Source: Oscillospiraceae bacterium (lineage in GTDB: Bacteria; Bacillota; Clostridia; Oscillospirales; Oscillospiraceae). Taken from it: a stretch of 5,574 nt of DNA. The position numbers were made by a program, and so were the translations under genes. Shown here in pieces: positions 1-5,332 of the stretch. The DNA is taken from NCBI GenBank assembly GCA_017936205.1, contig JAGBGB010000144.1, positions 1 through 5,574 on the forward strand. Reading direction: 5' to 3'. Below the pieces are notes generated by a model. The model was not told the DNA's origin. It did not search any database and worked only from the letters and a program-made list of their open reading frames with translations. How positions within the stretch are numbered: the first letter of the stretch is position 1; every line of letters starts with the position of its first letter.

Positions 1-762
1 AACGCCCGTACCAGAGGTTTCGCCCATGTTACCGAACGCCATCATCTGTACGTTAACTGCGGTACCCCAGCTGTAAGGGATATCGTGGTCCATACGGTAA
101 ATGTTTGCACGGGGGTTATCCCAGGAGCGGAATACCGCTTTTACTGCTTCAAAAAGCTGTTCCTTAGGATCGGTGGGGAAGTCTTTACCGAGCTGTTTTT
201 TATATTCAGCCTTGAACTGATTTGCAAGCTCTTTCAAGTCGTCTGCGGTCAATTCAACGTCCTGCGTAACGCCCTTCTTTTCTTTCATCTCGTCGATGAG
301 TTTTTCAAAGTACTTCTTACCGACTTCCATAACGACGTCCGAGAACATCTGGATGAAACGGCGATAGCAGTCCCATGCCCAACGGGCATTGCCGGACTTT
401 TCAGCCAGAACATGAACGACTTCCTCGTTCAGACCAAGGTTCAAAATTGTGTCCATCATGCCGGGCATGGAAGCACGGGCACCGGAACGGACGGATACAA
501 GCAGAGGATTCTCCTTGTCACCGAACTTCTTGCCGGTGATCTCTTCCAGCTTGGAGACATACTCCATGATCTCAGCCTGAATATCAGCATTGATCATGCG
601 GCCGTCTTCGTAGTACTGGGTGCAGGCTTCGGTAGAAATGGTGAAGCCCTGAGGAACAGGCAGACCGATGTTGGTCATTTCAGCCAGGTTGGCGCCCTTG
701 CCACCAAGGAGCTCACGCATGGAGCCATTGCCCTCAGTGAACAGGTATACATACTTGTGCAT
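1..762 (-). CDS. ppdK: Pyruvate, phosphate dikinase, N-terminal part (cut by left edge)
   Basis: This is a cytoplasmic enzyme that interconverts pyruvate, ATP and phosphate with phosphoenolpyruvate, AMP and pyrophosphate. The window holds the first 254 codons with no stop; the family is about 870-900 residues, so roughly the first 30% is present. What is seen is the ATP-grasp nucleotide-binding domain. It begins MHKYVYLFTEGNGSMRELLG, with GGKGANLAEM near residues 20-29 (K22) and SVRSGARASMPGMMDT at 90-104 (R92). These match the ATP-binding Lys22 and Arg92 known from the Clostridium symbiosum enzyme, in identical numbering. FRSWDNPRA (about 217-225) and the glycine-rich FGNMGETSGTGV at the edge are also typical. 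The phosphohistidine and PEP-binding domains lie outside the window. The ATG at 762 is preceded by AAAGGGG at 773-779, ten bases away. The gene has its own promoter and a leader of about 80 nt. Confidence 0.97.
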   Translation of the reverse strand, partial: MHKYVYLFTEGNGSMRELLGGKGANLAEMTNIGLPVPQGFTISTEACTQYYEDGRMINADIQAEIMEYVSKLEEITGKKFGDKENPLLVSVRSGARASMPGMMDTILNLGLNEEVVHVLAEKSGNARWAWDCYRRFIQMFSDVVMEVGKKYFEKLIDEMKEKKGVTQDVELTADDLKELANQFKAEYKKQLGKDFPTDPKEQLFEAVKAVFRSWDNPRANIYRMDHDIPYSWGTAVNVQMMAFGNMGETSGTGV

Positions 763-787
763 AATGGTATTACCCCTTTCATGATTT

Positions 788-816
788 ACGGAGCAGAGAT
801 TCTTGAGCTGTTCCGT
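788..816 (-). promoter_or_regulatory. Hairpin in the ppdK 5' leader
   Basis: In the transcript, ACGGA-A-CAG pairs with CTG-C-TCCGT (one A/C mismatch) around an 11-nt loop. The hairpin ends just upstream of the AAAGGGG ribosome binding site at 773-779 and lies within the leader expected from the promoter at 849-877. It has no T-run after it, so it is not a terminator. It could stabilise the mRNA or tune initiation. That role is inference; only the pairing is seen. Confidence 0.45.
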
Positions 817-936
817 TTATTTGTGTAATAGATTCTTACTGCACACAGAGTATAACATACAAATCTAAAATTTGCAACATTTTTGTCATATTTCCCAAAA
901 AAATTTTCACCATCCATGAATTCACGGAAGATTCTT
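797..936 (-). repeat. Three copies of the octamer AAGAATCT upstream of ppdK
   Basis: The octamer AAGAATCT (minus strand) occurs at 797-804, 830-837 and 929-936. The first two copies are in the expected ppdK leader: one in the loop of the leader hairpin, one near the 5' end of the transcript. The third lies upstream of the promoter. The start-to-start distances are 33 and 99 bp. No known binding site is recognised, and chance cannot be excluded for an octamer. Confidence 0.4.
849..877 (-). promoter_or_regulatory. ppdK promoter (sigma-A type, extended -10)
   Basis: On the minus strand, TTGCAA (872-877) and TATACT (849-854) are separated by exactly 17 bases. A TG one base before the -10 (TGTTATACT) makes it an extended -10. 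Transcription should start near 842, giving a leader of about 80 nt before the ATG at 762. It lies after the mscL-side terminator, so ppdK is likely a separate unit. Confidence 0.8.
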
Positions 937-949
937 GGAAAATTGGGAA
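892..949. repeat. Imperfect inverted repeat with an inner palindrome, between mscL terminator and ppdK promoter
   Basis: The arm TTCCCA-(AAAAA)-ATTTTC at 892-908 is complementary to GAAAATTGGGAA at 938-949, apart from a five-A insertion. Inside the loop, CCATGAATTCACGG (913-926) is a near-palindrome centred on GAATTC. The element lies upstream of the ppdK -35 and downstream of the terminator, so it is probably not in either main transcript. It could be an operator region or chance structure in AT-rich DNA. Confidence 0.35.
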
Positions 950-991
950 GTCCTTTTACAATTTCGATCTGATTATGCTCTGTTAGGAAAC

Positions 992-1028
992 ATAAGACTG
1001 CTGCAACAACAAATCGCAGCAGTCTTAT
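992..1028 (-). terminator. Rho-independent-like terminator after mscL (end of par-serS-mscL unit)
   Basis: A perfect 13-bp inverted repeat (ATAAGACTGCTGC / GCAGCAGTCTTAT) surrounds an 11-nt loop and begins 15 bases past the mscL stop. The sequence after it on the minus strand is only moderately T-rich (GTTTCC), so termination may be less than complete. No other terminator was seen between parA and here. Confidence 0.7.
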
Positions 1029-1042
1029 TACAGAACACAAAA

Positions 1043-1501
1043 TTACTTCTTCTTCAGCAGATCACGGATCTCGGTGAGGAGAATTTCTTCATTGCTGGGC
1101 TTGGGGGGCTCGGGGGGAGCGGCTTCTTCTTCCTTCTTGCCCATTTCACGGAGCTTGTTCATGCCCTTGACCATCATGAAGATGACGAAGGCAAGGATCA
1201 GGAAGCTAATGATGGAGGAAATGAAGTTACCAACATTCAGGTAGTTGTGGACGACTTCGCCGGCCTCGTTCAGCTTCTCTCCGAAGAGGGAAGGGAGCTG
1301 GATCTTCCATGCGGAGAAGTCAATGCTTCCGGTGAAGATGTTGACGATAGGCATAATGATGTTGTCGGTGAAGGATGTAACAAGATCCTTGAATACGCCG
1401 CCAATGATCACGCCGATGGCCATGTCGAACATATTGCCCTTGATGGCGAATTCCTTGAATTCCTTAATGAATCCGGACTTCTTCTTTTCTTTCTTTGCCA
1501 T
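1043..1501 (-). CDS. mscL: Large-conductance mechanosensitive channel MscL
   Basis: This inner-membrane homopentameric channel opens under membrane tension to release solutes during osmotic downshock. It has 152 residues, slightly longer than the 136 of the Escherichia coli protein. A basic N-terminus (MAKKEKKKSG) leads to the family signature GFIKEFKEFAIKGNMFDMAI and the pore-lining TM1 (about 24-53, containing GVIIGGVFKDLVTSF and ending IIMP). A loop at about 56-90 follows, then TM2 (about 91-115, ISSIISFLILAFVIFMMV). A charged, proline-rich linker (PPEPPKP, 129-135) precedes the C-terminal amphipathic helix SNEEILLTEIRDLLKK. The ATG at 1501 has AGAAAGGA at 1510-1517. The gene begins 48 bases after the serS stop with no terminator between, so it is probably the last gene of the partition operon. 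A hairpin follows its TAA stop. Confidence 0.97.
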   Translation of the reverse strand: MAKKEKKKSGFIKEFKEFAIKGNMFDMAIGVIIGGVFKDLVTSFTDNIIMPIVNIFTGSIDFSAWKIQLPSLFGEKLNEAGEVVHNYLNVGNFISSIISFLILAFVIFMMVKGMNKLREMGKKEEEAAPPEPPKPSNEEILLTEIRDLLKKK

Positions 1502-1549
1502 GGTGTTTATCCTTTCTATTTTATATTTTTTGGGGTAAAACCGCCAAAA

Positions 1550-2836
1550 TTACGGGGTAATGAGCTCCAAGCCGCCCAGGTACTTTCTCAGAACCTCGGG
1601 AACTACTACGGAGCCGTCTGCTCGCTGGTTCTGTTCCACCATTGCGGGGAAAATGCGGCTGGTAGCCAGACCGGAGCCATTGAGGGTGTGGACGAATTCC
1701 GTCTTGCCCGTTGCCTCTCTGCGGAAGCGGATATTGCCTCGGCGAGCCTGATAATCACGGGCATTGGATACAGAGGAAACCTCCTTGTAGCCGTTCATAG
1801 AGGGAATCTGGATCTCGATGTCATAGGTTCTTGCCATGGAAGCAGAGCAATCACCTGCGGCTAACTTTACAGTGCGGAAATGGAAGCCCAGATCACGAAC
1901 CAGAGCCTCTGCCTTGTGGAGCATTTCTTCGAAGGCTTCGTCAGACTTCTCGGGCAGTGCATACTGGAACATTTCGATCTTATTGAACTGATGCCCACGA
2001 ACCATGCCTCTTTCGTCTGCTCTGTGGGAGCCTGCCTCTCTGCGGAAGCAGGGAGTGTAAGCGAACAGCTTGTGAGGAAGCTCCGCTTCCGTCAGAATTT
2101 CATTCCGATGGAGAGAAACCAGAGCAGTCTCAGCAGTGGGAAGCATAAAGTGCATCCGGTCGTCTGTAGGATTCTCGATCTTGTATACTTCATCGGCAAA
2201 CTTGGGGAACTGACCTGCGGTTTCGCCGCACTGGTACTCCAGCATATGGGGCAGGATCACCATTTCGTAGCCGTCTGCCAGATGGCAGTCCATAAAGTAG
2301 TTCAGCAGCGCCCACTCCAGACGAGCGCCCAGTCCACGGTAGATCCAGAAGCCGGAACCTGCCAGCTTGGTGCCTCTTTCGTAGTCGATCAGACCCAGAT
2401 CGGTGCAAAGATCCACATGATGCTTGGGCTCGAAATCGAATACATGGGGCTCGCCGATGTAGCGAAGAGGCTCGTTGTTTTCCTTGCCACCGGGAGCCAG
2501 ATCGGGATCGGGGAGATTGGGCAGAGACAGCATCAAGGTACGATATTCTGCTTCGACCTCTGTTAAGATCTTGTCATTCTCTGCAATCTTTGCCTTCAAT
2601 TCGCCCATTTTCTTGAAAATGGGAGCGACATCCTCGCCGGCTTTCTTCCGCATGGGGATCTCCTTGGAGACGCGGTTCTGCTCTGCCTTGGAGGTTTCGG
2701 TTTCAAGGATCAGAGCTCTTCTCTGTGCGTCCAGCTCCAGGATCCGATCTACCTGCTGGTCGCAGTCCATCTCTCTGGCACGGTATCCTGCTTTTACGAC
2801 TTCGGGATTGTCTTTAATTCGCTTAATGTCTATCAT
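1550..2836 (-). CDS. serS: Serine--tRNA ligase (class II)
   Basis: The enzyme charges tRNA-Ser (and tRNA-Sec where present) with serine in the cytoplasm. It has 428 residues, normal for bacterial SerRS. Residues 1-104 form the long coiled-coil arm that grips the tRNA-Ser variable arm, followed by the typical linker SLPNLPDPD. The class II catalytic core has motif 1 around 174-198 (ending VILPHML), the TxE serine-binding motif PTAETAL (T234, E236), motif 2 CFRREAG (263-269) and motif 3 NGSGLATSR (386-394, with invariant R394). The stretch after motif 2 reads SHRADERGMVRGHQF rather than the more usual SAGRDTRGLIRxHQF, suggesting a distinct subfamily. An upstream GTG at 2845 adds three codons but lies inside the Shine-Dalgarno sequence, so the ATG at 2836 is chosen. 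It starts 29 bases after parB. That gap is too short for a T-box leader, so serS is probably transcribed with parAB. Confidence 0.96.
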   Translation of the reverse strand: MIDIKRIKDNPEVVKAGYRAREMDCDQQVDRILELDAQRRALILETETSKAEQNRVSKEIPMRKKAGEDVAPIFKKMGELKAKIAENDKILTEVEAEYRTLMLSLPNLPDPDLAPGGKENNEPLRYIGEPHVFDFEPKHHVDLCTDLGLIDYERGTKLAGSGFWIYRGLGARLEWALLNYFMDCHLADGYEMVILPHMLEYQCGETAGQFPKFADEVYKIENPTDDRMHFMLPTAETALVSLHRNEILTEAELPHKLFAYTPCFRREAGSHRADERGMVRGHQFNKIEMFQYALPEKSDEAFEEMLHKAEALVRDLGFHFRTVKLAAGDCSASMARTYDIEIQIPSMNGYKEVSSVSNARDYQARRGNIRFRREATGKTEFVHTLNGSGLATSRIFPAMVEQNQRADGSVVVPEVLRKYLGGLELITP

Positions 2837-2841
2837 ATATG

Positions 2842-2848
2842 TCACCTC
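2842..2848 (-). promoter_or_regulatory. serS ribosome binding site (decides the start)
   Basis: GAGGTGA lies five bases upstream of the ATG at 2836. The alternative in-frame GTG at 2843-2845 is part of this very sequence and has no comparable Shine-Dalgarno of its own, so the ATG start is preferred. Confidence 0.8.
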
Positions 2849-2865
2849 ATGGTACTTTATTAAGA

Positions 2866-3738
2866 TTATTTCTGAATGGATAAAAGGGTTTCATACAGGA
2901 GCTGCAGATCATCCTGCCCGTAGAATTCCAGCTCGAAGCGACCCTTCCGCTTGCCGTTGACGATCTTGACCTTTCTGCCAAGCTGCTTTGTCAGGAGCTT
3001 TTCGCATTCTCCTACATAATCTACAGAGAGAGGGGCGGGAGTCTTCTCTTCCTCAGCCGTCTGTAGTTCTGCCAGCATCCGTTTGCACATGGATTCTGTC
3101 TGGCGTACAGAGAGCTGCAGGGCAATGATCTTCTGAGCTGCGCTTTTCTGGACCTTTCCGCTGGGGAGTGTCAGGAGCGCACGAGCATGTCCGGCACTGA
3201 GTCTGCCGTCAATGACCATGTCCTTTAATTCACCGGTCAAGCTCAGAAGTCTCAGGGCATTTGCCACTGCAGGACGGGATTTTCCGACCTTTTCAGCTGC
3301 TTGCTCCTGAGAAAGTCCAAACTCATGGATCAGAGTATAATAGCCCTCAGCCTCTTCCATGGGATTCAGATCCTGTCGCTGCAGATTCTCGACCATAGCA
3401 AGCTCCATGACCTTCCGCTCATCTGCTTCAATGATCACGACGGGAACCTCTTCGATCCCTGCCAAGCGGCAGGCTCTCCATCTCCGTTCACCGGCGATGA
3501 TTTGATAGTATCCGCCCATATCTCTAACAGCGAGGGGCTGCAGCAGTCCGTGCTCGGCAATGGAATCTGCCAGAGCCTGTAGCTGCTCCTCGTCAAACTG
3601 CTTTCTGGGCTGGTTGGGATTGGGCTCCACCTTTTGCAGAGGCAGCTTGGTTACAGCACCCTGCTCCTCAGAAACGGTATAATCATCAATTAATGCACCT
3701 AAGCCACGGCCCAGGCCTCGTTGCTTGTTTACTGCCAT
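2866..3738 (-). CDS. parB: Chromosome partition protein ParB (Spo0J family, CTP-dependent clamp)
   Basis: This protein binds parS, closes into a CTP-dependent sliding clamp, loads SMC and stimulates ParA. It has 290 residues, close to Bacillus subtilis Spo0J (about 282). The N-terminal GLGRGLGALI (8-17) is the conserved ParA-activating peptide. The ParB/Srx-type N-domain follows, with NPNQPRKQFD (40-49), IAEHGLLQPLAVR and the CTP-binding GERRWRA (83-89). ENLQRQDLNPMEEA (117-130) leads into the parS-reading helix-turn-helix (about 141-165, GLSQEQAAEKVGKSRPAVAN). About 240-290 is the C-terminal dimerisation domain, rich in lysine and arginine (RKVKIVNGKRKGR). The ATG at 3738 has GGAAGG at 3747-3752, eight bases upstream and touching the parA stop. 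The gap from parA is 13 bases, so translation is probably coupled. A perfect parS lies about 0.9 kb upstream. Confidence 0.97.
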   Translation of the reverse strand: MAVNKQRGLGRGLGALIDDYTVSEEQGAVTKLPLQKVEPNPNQPRKQFDEEQLQALADSIAEHGLLQPLAVRDMGGYYQIIAGERRWRACRLAGIEEVPVVIIEADERKVMELAMVENLQRQDLNPMEEAEGYYTLIHEFGLSQEQAAEKVGKSRPAVANALRLLSLTGELKDMVIDGRLSAGHARALLTLPSGKVQKSAAQKIIALQLSVRQTESMCKRMLAELQTAEEEKTPAPLSVDYVGECEKLLTKQLGRKVKIVNGKRKGRFELEFYGQDDLQLLYETLLSIQK

Positions 3739-3751
3739 GCTTTCTTCCTTC

Positions 3752-4510
3752 CTATGGATTCTTCCGTAGTATTTCCTCTGCTACGCTTAGATACGCTCTG
3801 GACCCCTTTGAGCTTCGGTCGTAGGCTGTGACCGGGAGACCATGACTGGGAGCTTCCGCTAAACGAACATTTCGAGGAATGACGGAGGCATAGACCTTCC
3901 CGGGGAAGTGTCTGCGAACCTCTTCTGCGACCTGATTGGAGAAGTTGGTTCTCCCGTCGTACATGGTTAAGATCACACCGAATATCTCTAATTTTGGATT
4001 CAGCTTCCGTTTTACTGCTCTGAGGGTAGTCATAAGGTCGGATAAACCTTCCAGAGCATAATACTCACACTGCACCGGGATCAAAATGCTGTCTGCGGCG
4101 CAGAGGGCATTCAGGGTCAATAACTCTAAAGAGGGGGGAGAATCAATAAAAATGTAATCGTATTGGTTGCTGATGGTCTCTAATGCACGCTTCAGGCTGT
4201 ATTCTCGCTTCTGCACCTCGATCAGTTCGATTCCTGCTCCGGCTAAGGCAGCTGTTGAGGGAAGCACATCCCCGAATTTCGTGTGAACGATACAGTCTTC
4301 TGCTTTGATATCAGATATCAGAATGTCGTAGGAGCTGTGCTTGACTTGTTTCTTTTCAATTCCTAAGCCACTTGTAGCGTTGGCTTGAGGATCAAAGTCA
4401 CAAAGAAGAACCTTCTTTCCCACGGCGGTGAGGGCAGCGGTTAAATTCACGGCTGTGGTGGTTTTTCCTACACCGCCCTTCTGATTGACGACCGCAATGA
4501 TCCTTGCCAT
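3752..4510 (-). CDS. parA: Chromosome partition ATPase ParA (Soj family)
   Basis: This cytoplasmic ATPase binds DNA non-specifically as an ATP dimer. It works with ParB in origin segregation and, in Bacillus, also influences DnaA. It has 252 residues, the usual length of chromosomal Soj, with no N-terminal helix-turn-helix extension such as plasmid ParA proteins carry. The deviant Walker A box KGGVGKTTT spans 11-19 (signature K11, catalytic K16), DFDPQANAT spans 38-46 (D40), and Walker B FIDSPPS spans 121-127 (D123). PRNVRLAEAPSHGLP (212-226) is the conserved Soj C-terminal motif. The ATG at 4510 has a near-perfect AAGGAGG seven bases upstream. Longer in-frame starts up to 4591 would place coding sequence over the promoter and are rejected. 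It is the first gene of the probable parA-parB-serS-mscL operon and stops with TAG. Confidence 0.97.
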   Translation of the reverse strand: MARIIAVVNQKGGVGKTTTAVNLTAALTAVGKKVLLCDFDPQANATSGLGIEKKQVKHSSYDILISDIKAEDCIVHTKFGDVLPSTAALAGAGIELIEVQKREYSLKRALETISNQYDYIFIDSPPSLELLTLNALCAADSILIPVQCEYYALEGLSDLMTTLRAVKRKLNPKLEIFGVILTMYDGRTNFSNQVAEEVRRHFPGKVYASVIPRNVRLAEAPSHGLPVTAYDRSSKGSRAYLSVAEEILRKNP

Positions 4511-4517
4511 AGAGTCG

Positions 4518-4524
4518 CCTCCTT
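4518..4524 (-). promoter_or_regulatory. parA ribosome binding site (decides the start)
   Basis: AAGGAGG is seven bases from the ATG at 4510, which begins MARIIAVVNQKGG, the standard N-terminus of Soj proteins. This rules out the 27-residue upstream extension whose TTG would coincide with the -35 element. Confidence 0.9.
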
Positions 4525-4562
4525 GTCTATGTATTCTTTGATTTCTTTCAATCGTAATATAC

Positions 4563-4591
4563 ATGATATCACAGCAAGGAACGTTTTGCAA
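4563..4591 (-). promoter_or_regulatory. parA operon promoter (extended -10)
   Basis: On the minus strand, TTGCAA (4586-4591) and TATCAT (4563-4568) are 17 bases apart, with TG one base ahead of the -10 (TGATATCAT). Transcription should begin near 4556, leaving a leader of about 46 nt. The parS site lies 40 bases upstream of the -35, so ParB loaded there could spread over the promoter. Confidence 0.75.
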
Positions 4592-4631
4592 GTATTTCGT
4601 GCCGAAAGTTAGAACAGAATTGAAATTTCAT

Positions 4632-4647
4632 TGTTTCACGTGAAACA
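4632..4647. promoter_or_regulatory. parS: parS centromere site (perfect palindrome)
   Basis: TGTTTCACGTGAAACA is a perfect 16-bp palindrome and matches the Bacillus subtilis parS consensus TGTTNCACGTGAAACA in full. It is where ParB nucleates before spreading as a CTP clamp and recruiting SMC. It lies between the lexA terminator and the parA promoter. Such sites cluster near oriC in Firmicutes, which suggests an origin-proximal position. Confidence 0.95.
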
Positions 4648-4656
4648 TTGATAATA

Positions 4657-4703
4657 AAAAACCCGCCGAACATGAAGGACCACATTATGTTCAGCGGGTT
4701 TTT
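4657..4703 (-). terminator. Strong terminator after lexA, bidirectional in form
   Basis: AAAAACCCGC-C-GAACAT (4657-4673) pairs with ATGTTC-A-GCGGGTTTTT (4687-4703), with a single mismatch and a 13-nt loop. On the minus strand the stem is followed by T-rich sequence (TTTTTTATTAT counting the stem foot). The base of the stem abuts the lexA TAA stop at 4705. It insulates lexA from the parA operon. The plus-strand form also has a T-run, but no plus-strand gene was seen. Confidence 0.92.
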
Positions 4704-4704
4704 A

Positions 4705-5271
4705 TTAATACTCACGATAAACTGCCTTAACTTTTCCAATCACAGAAGCGTCCCTACCATTGATTGGTTCGTAATTTGGATTCTCCGGCATAAGCCAGAC
4801 CTCCTGATTCTTTAGGGAAAGCCGTTTGACAGTAGCTTCGTCATTCAGGAGGGCTACAACGATATCACCGTGATCCGCAGTATCCTGTGGGCGTACGATA
4901 ACCTTATCTCCATCGTAGATCCCCGCGTCGATCATAGAATCCCCACGCACACGGAGGGCAAAACAACCTTCTTCATCCAAAGAAAGATACCCTTCAATAT
5001 TCTCCACAGCAAGAATGGGATAGCCGGCGGTAACCACACCGATAATAGGGACTCCCTTTTCCTCAGGTCTACGGATAGCTCGGTTTTTAGATGGGTCAAT
5101 GCTGAGCTCTCCACTCTCATGAAGTGCTTTCAAATGATAGTGCACCGTAGCTGTTGAATTCAGACCTACACCTGCCATAATCTCTCGCACAGAAGGTGCG
5201 TAACCATTATCATTAAAGAATTTTTTTACAAAAGAAAGAATTTCCTGTCGTTTTGTACTGGTTCTCGCCAT
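4705..5271 (-). CDS. lexA: LexA repressor, SOS response autoprotease
   Basis: This repressor of DNA-damage genes is inactivated by RecA-stimulated self-cleavage. It has 188 residues, somewhat shorter than the roughly 202-205 of E. coli and B. subtilis, mainly through a compact linker. The N-terminal winged helix-turn-helix (about 1-70) contains the signature GYAPSVREI (23-31) and the recognition region GLNSTATVHYHLKAL (36-50). The C-terminal S24 peptidase-like domain has the cleavage site Ala82-Gly83 in VTAGYP. The catalytic Ser112 lies in RGDSMIDAGIYDGD and Lys149 in EATVKR. All catalytic parts are therefore present. The ATG at 5271 has AGGAGG at 5279-5284, seven bases away. The gene has its own promoter and a candidate LexA box, so it is probably autoregulated. 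It ends in the terminator at 4657-4703. Confidence 0.97.
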   Translation of the reverse strand: MARTSTKRQEILSFVKKFFNDNGYAPSVREIMAGVGLNSTATVHYHLKALHESGELSIDPSKNRAIRRPEEKGVPIIGVVTAGYPILAVENIEGYLSLDEEGCFALRVRGDSMIDAGIYDGDKVIVRPQDTADHGDIVVALLNDEATVKRLSLKNQEVWLMPENPNYEPINGRDASVIGKVKAVYREY

Positions 5272-5292
5272 AACATCTCCTCCTTTTACAAT

Positions 5293-5321
5293 ACTATATC
5301 ATAGAATTGTAGAAATTGCAA
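5293..5321 (-). promoter_or_regulatory. lexA promoter (extended -10)
   Basis: On the minus strand, TTGCAA (5316-5321) and TATAGT (5293-5298) are exactly 17 bases apart, with TG one base upstream of the -10 (TGATATAGT). The leader would be only about 15 nt. The -35 overlaps the candidate LexA box. A second TTGCAA lies at 5331-5336. Confidence 0.75.
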
Positions 5322-5332
5322 ACATTTGTTTT
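5319..5332. promoter_or_regulatory. Candidate LexA (SOS) box
   Basis: On the minus strand AAAACAAATGTTTG agrees with 10 of 14 positions of the Gram-positive box CGAACATATGTTCG and keeps the AAC-NNNN-GTT core. It sits within a wider near-palindrome (5316-5336) whose arms are TTGCAAAC and GTTTTGCAA. It overlaps the lexA -35, a position suited to autorepression. The outer bases differ from the Bacillus consensus, so the call depends on position as well as sequence. Confidence 0.65.

Noticed and set aside
85..828. 247-codon plus-strand open frame
   Set aside because: It lies opposite ppdK, whose coding frame is certain from conserved motifs, and runs on through the ppdK start and leader.
786..1040. 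84-codon minus-strand open frame between mscL and ppdK
   Set aside because: It starts with TTG inside the mscL-side terminator region, has no ribosome binding site, covers the terminator, the ppdK promoter and the leader hairpin, and its product resembles no known family.
1520..1547. Possible separate mscL promoter (TTGGCG, 16-bp spacer, TATAAA)
   Set aside because: The expected start would fall inside the mscL ribosome binding site, leaving almost no leader, and the match could be chance in AT-rich sequence. Co-transcription with serS is simpler.
935..1864. 309-codon plus-strand open frame
   Set aside because: It is antisense to mscL and serS, crosses the terminator, and its composition reads as the complement of those genes. 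No start signal or family motif is seen.
1880..2960. Two long plus-strand open frames (1880-2566 and 2475-2960)
   Set aside because: Both are antisense shadows of serS and the end of parB, without ribosome binding sites or recognisable domains.
4511..4591. 27-residue N-terminal extension of ParA from a TTG at 4591
   Set aside because: The TTG is the -35 element of the parA promoter, so the extension would not be fully transcribed. The ATG at 4510 has an AAGGAGG site and gives the normal Soj N-terminus.
4579..4591. Possible catabolite response (cre-like) site around AACGTT in the parA promoter
   Set aside because: Spacing and flanks do not fit the cre consensus, and the bases are already explained by the -35 and spacer.
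4525..4704. DnaA boxes or an origin next to parS
   Set aside because: No TTATCCACA-like cluster and no DNA-unwinding element were seen; parS implies only that oriC is probably not far away.
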